Shown here: positions 63,098 through 64,000 of the stretch, piece by piece
Numbering within the stretch: the first letter of the stretch is position 1
Layout: each line of letters starts with the position of its first letter
DNA from: Favolaschia claudopus
Lineage: Eukaryota > Basidiomycota > Agaricomycetes > Agaricales > Mycenaceae
DNA length: 64,000 bases
Assembly: GCA_037176885.1 (NCBI GenBank)
Contig: JAWWNJ010000038.1
Location: forward strand, 868,001 to 932,000
Direction of reading: 5' to 3'
Notes under the pieces: model-generated
The model's database searches: none
What the model was told of the DNA's origin: nothing
Seen by the model: the letters and a program-made list of their open reading frames with translations, nothing else
Program-made: the position numbers and the translations under genes

Positions 63098-63703
63098 AGA
63101 CGAACTTGACGACGAATTCTTTCTTGGCGCACATACCCTAGGCGGCCCCAAACCCTTGCTTTGTTACCCGGACCTCATCCCCTCAGTTTGCCGCCGCCCG
63201 CCGCCCGGCACGTCTCACCCCGAATTCGACGAACTCTTCACCAGAATCATCCACCCATACAATGTTCAAGCCCTCGGCAATTTATTGGAAAAGCACGACC
63301 TCGTTACCAAATACCCGTTTCTCACTCGCAATCTCACGGATGGCTTCCCGCTCGGACGCATGCCAGTTCTGAAGTCAACCATCATTATTCCAAATCATCC
63401 CTCCGTCTTCGCACATGCTGATGCCGTCCAGGAATACATCTCTACGGAATGCGCCGCCGGCCGCATGTCCGGTCCGTTTGCACAGGCCGAAATGGAACGC
63501 ATATGCCGGGGTCCCTTCTACTCCTCACCCCTCCTCGTCGTTTTGCAAGACCAGGGCCCCGGCACCGCGCCAAAGAAACGCGTCTGCCGTAACCTCTCCA
63601 AAGCACATAAACCGTCCAACACCGCGGCGGTTAACGACTTCATCGCCAAGGAAGACTTCCCGACTCGCTTCGACTTCGCACTTGACGTGGCTAAAACAGT
63701 GAG
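63060..63703 (+). CDS. reverse transcriptase, N-terminal part (runs off window)
   Basis: Coding sequence becomes clear from about 63060, overlapping the end of Gag in a different frame: ETELSFLEDELDDEFFLG, PLLCYPDLIPSVCRRPPPGT, RIIHPYNVQALGNLLEKHDL, KYPFLTRNLTDGFPLGRMPV, AGRMSGPFAQAEMERICRGP, FYSSPLLVVLQDQGPG, RVCRNLSKAHKPSNTAAVND and FIAKEDFPTRFDFALDVAKT. These are RT finger-domain motifs of a type found in mushroom genomes. At 63700 GTGAGTCCC looks like an intron donor, after which sequence becomes repetitive. The catalytic YxDD region and any recombinase or integrase lie beyond the window, so the class (Ngaro/DIRS versus other) is inference. Confidence 0.55.
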
Positions 63704-63747
63704 TCCCCACTCCATCTCTCTTCTCCCCCTTTCCATTTGTTCCCCTT

Positions 63748-63945
63748 CAGCGTCCGGCAGCGATCCTCCGTCCGCCTTACATTCTGCAACGCGAAAGCGT
63801 CCGGCAGTGATGTCCGTCCCGCACCCTGCAACGCGCGAGCGTCCGGCAGCGGTCAATCCGTCCTGTACCCTGCAACGCGGAAGCGTCCGGCAGTGGTCCT
63901 CCGTATAGCATCCTGCAACGCGAAAGCGGCCGGCAGTGATGTCTG
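63748..63945. repeat. minisatellite, 42-47-bp unit, in a likely RT intron
   Basis: GCGTCCGGCAG starts each of four units (63749, 63796, 63838 and 63882, approximately), with a fifth degenerate GCGGCCGGCAG near 63925. Each ends CTGCAACGCGAAA or a close variant. Unit lengths are about 47, 42, 44 and 43 bp. It begins about 45 bp after the probable splice donor at 63701. The reading frame through it is open in one frame only by composition. Confidence 0.65.
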
Positions 63946-64000
63946 TTCCGCCGGCTGCCCCGCTAGCACGACTGGCAGCGTTACTCGTTCACGCCCACCT

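Noticed and set aside
1..64000. CRISPR array or bacterial-type operon
   Set aside because: No regularly spaced repeats with unique spacers, no ribosome-binding-site pattern, and genes are intron-containing; the window is fungal.

Overview
The window looks like nuclear DNA from a basidiomycete fungus, probably a mushroom-forming Agaricomycete. Protein-coding stretches are broken by very short introns (about 42-75 nt, GT..AG, one GC..AG). The recognisable proteins belong to families typical of Agaricomycete genomes: Plavaka-type and hAT transposases, Ngaro/DIRS tyrosine-recombinase retroelements, Ty3 Gag/Pol, a TKL-like kinase and several expanded 'orphan' families. No ordinary housekeeping gene was recognised. 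Almost everything is a mobile element, a relic of one, or a host-like gene broken by one, so this reads as a nested transposon island. Family names come from memory of conserved motifs and were not checked by a search.

Layout. 1-3.4 kb: AT-rich relics including a foldback repeat. 3.4-8.2 kb: a Plavaka-like element with long inverted ends and a 3-bp AAT duplication. It carries a coiled-coil gene, a convergent DUF6698-like gene and a 5'-truncated transposase. 8.5-12.7 kb: Tc1/mariner-like element copy A, with a transposase and a convergent passenger gene that is split by a 950-bp TA insertion. 13.5-16.1 kb: a large orphan-family pseudogene carrying a tRNA-like insert and a 200-bp TA MITE. 16.1-18.1 kb: a broken Ty3 Gag. 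18.5-26.5 kb: fragments of a transposase and of an orphan gene, interleaved with MITEs. 27.3-31.1 kb: a foldback MITE whose right end is split by a nearly intact 3.3-kb hAT transposon. 32.9-35.3 kb: a kinase pseudogene and an unknown broken gene.

35.5-39.4 kb: copy B of the same Tc1/mariner-like element, inverted relative to A about 22 kb away, with an intact passenger gene but a frameshifted transposase. 39.7-40.8 kb: a 1-kb TA element. 41.4-42.6 kb: an orphan Ty3 integrase pseudogene. 45.2-46.4 kb: a LINE ORF1 pseudogene. 47.0-58.2 kb: two head-to-tail copies of a 5.6-kb unit, each an inverted-repeat-ended element holding a Ngaro-like retroelement (Gag, RT-RNase H, tyrosine recombinase, split direct repeats). 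One 8-bp sequence flanks the whole tandem. 58.2-59.6 kb: a 5'-truncated orphan gene. 59.8-61.5 kb: a hAT MITE and a TA MITE. 61.5 kb to the end: the 5' part of a different Gag/RT retroelement with a minisatellite in a likely intron.

How the parts work together. The best candidates for functional units are the two-gene Tc1/mariner-like element, whose A and B copies are defective in opposite genes, the hAT element, and the second Ngaro copy, whose RT-RNase H reading frame is open. Several insertions leave clean empty sites or target duplications, so the order of events can be partly reconstructed.
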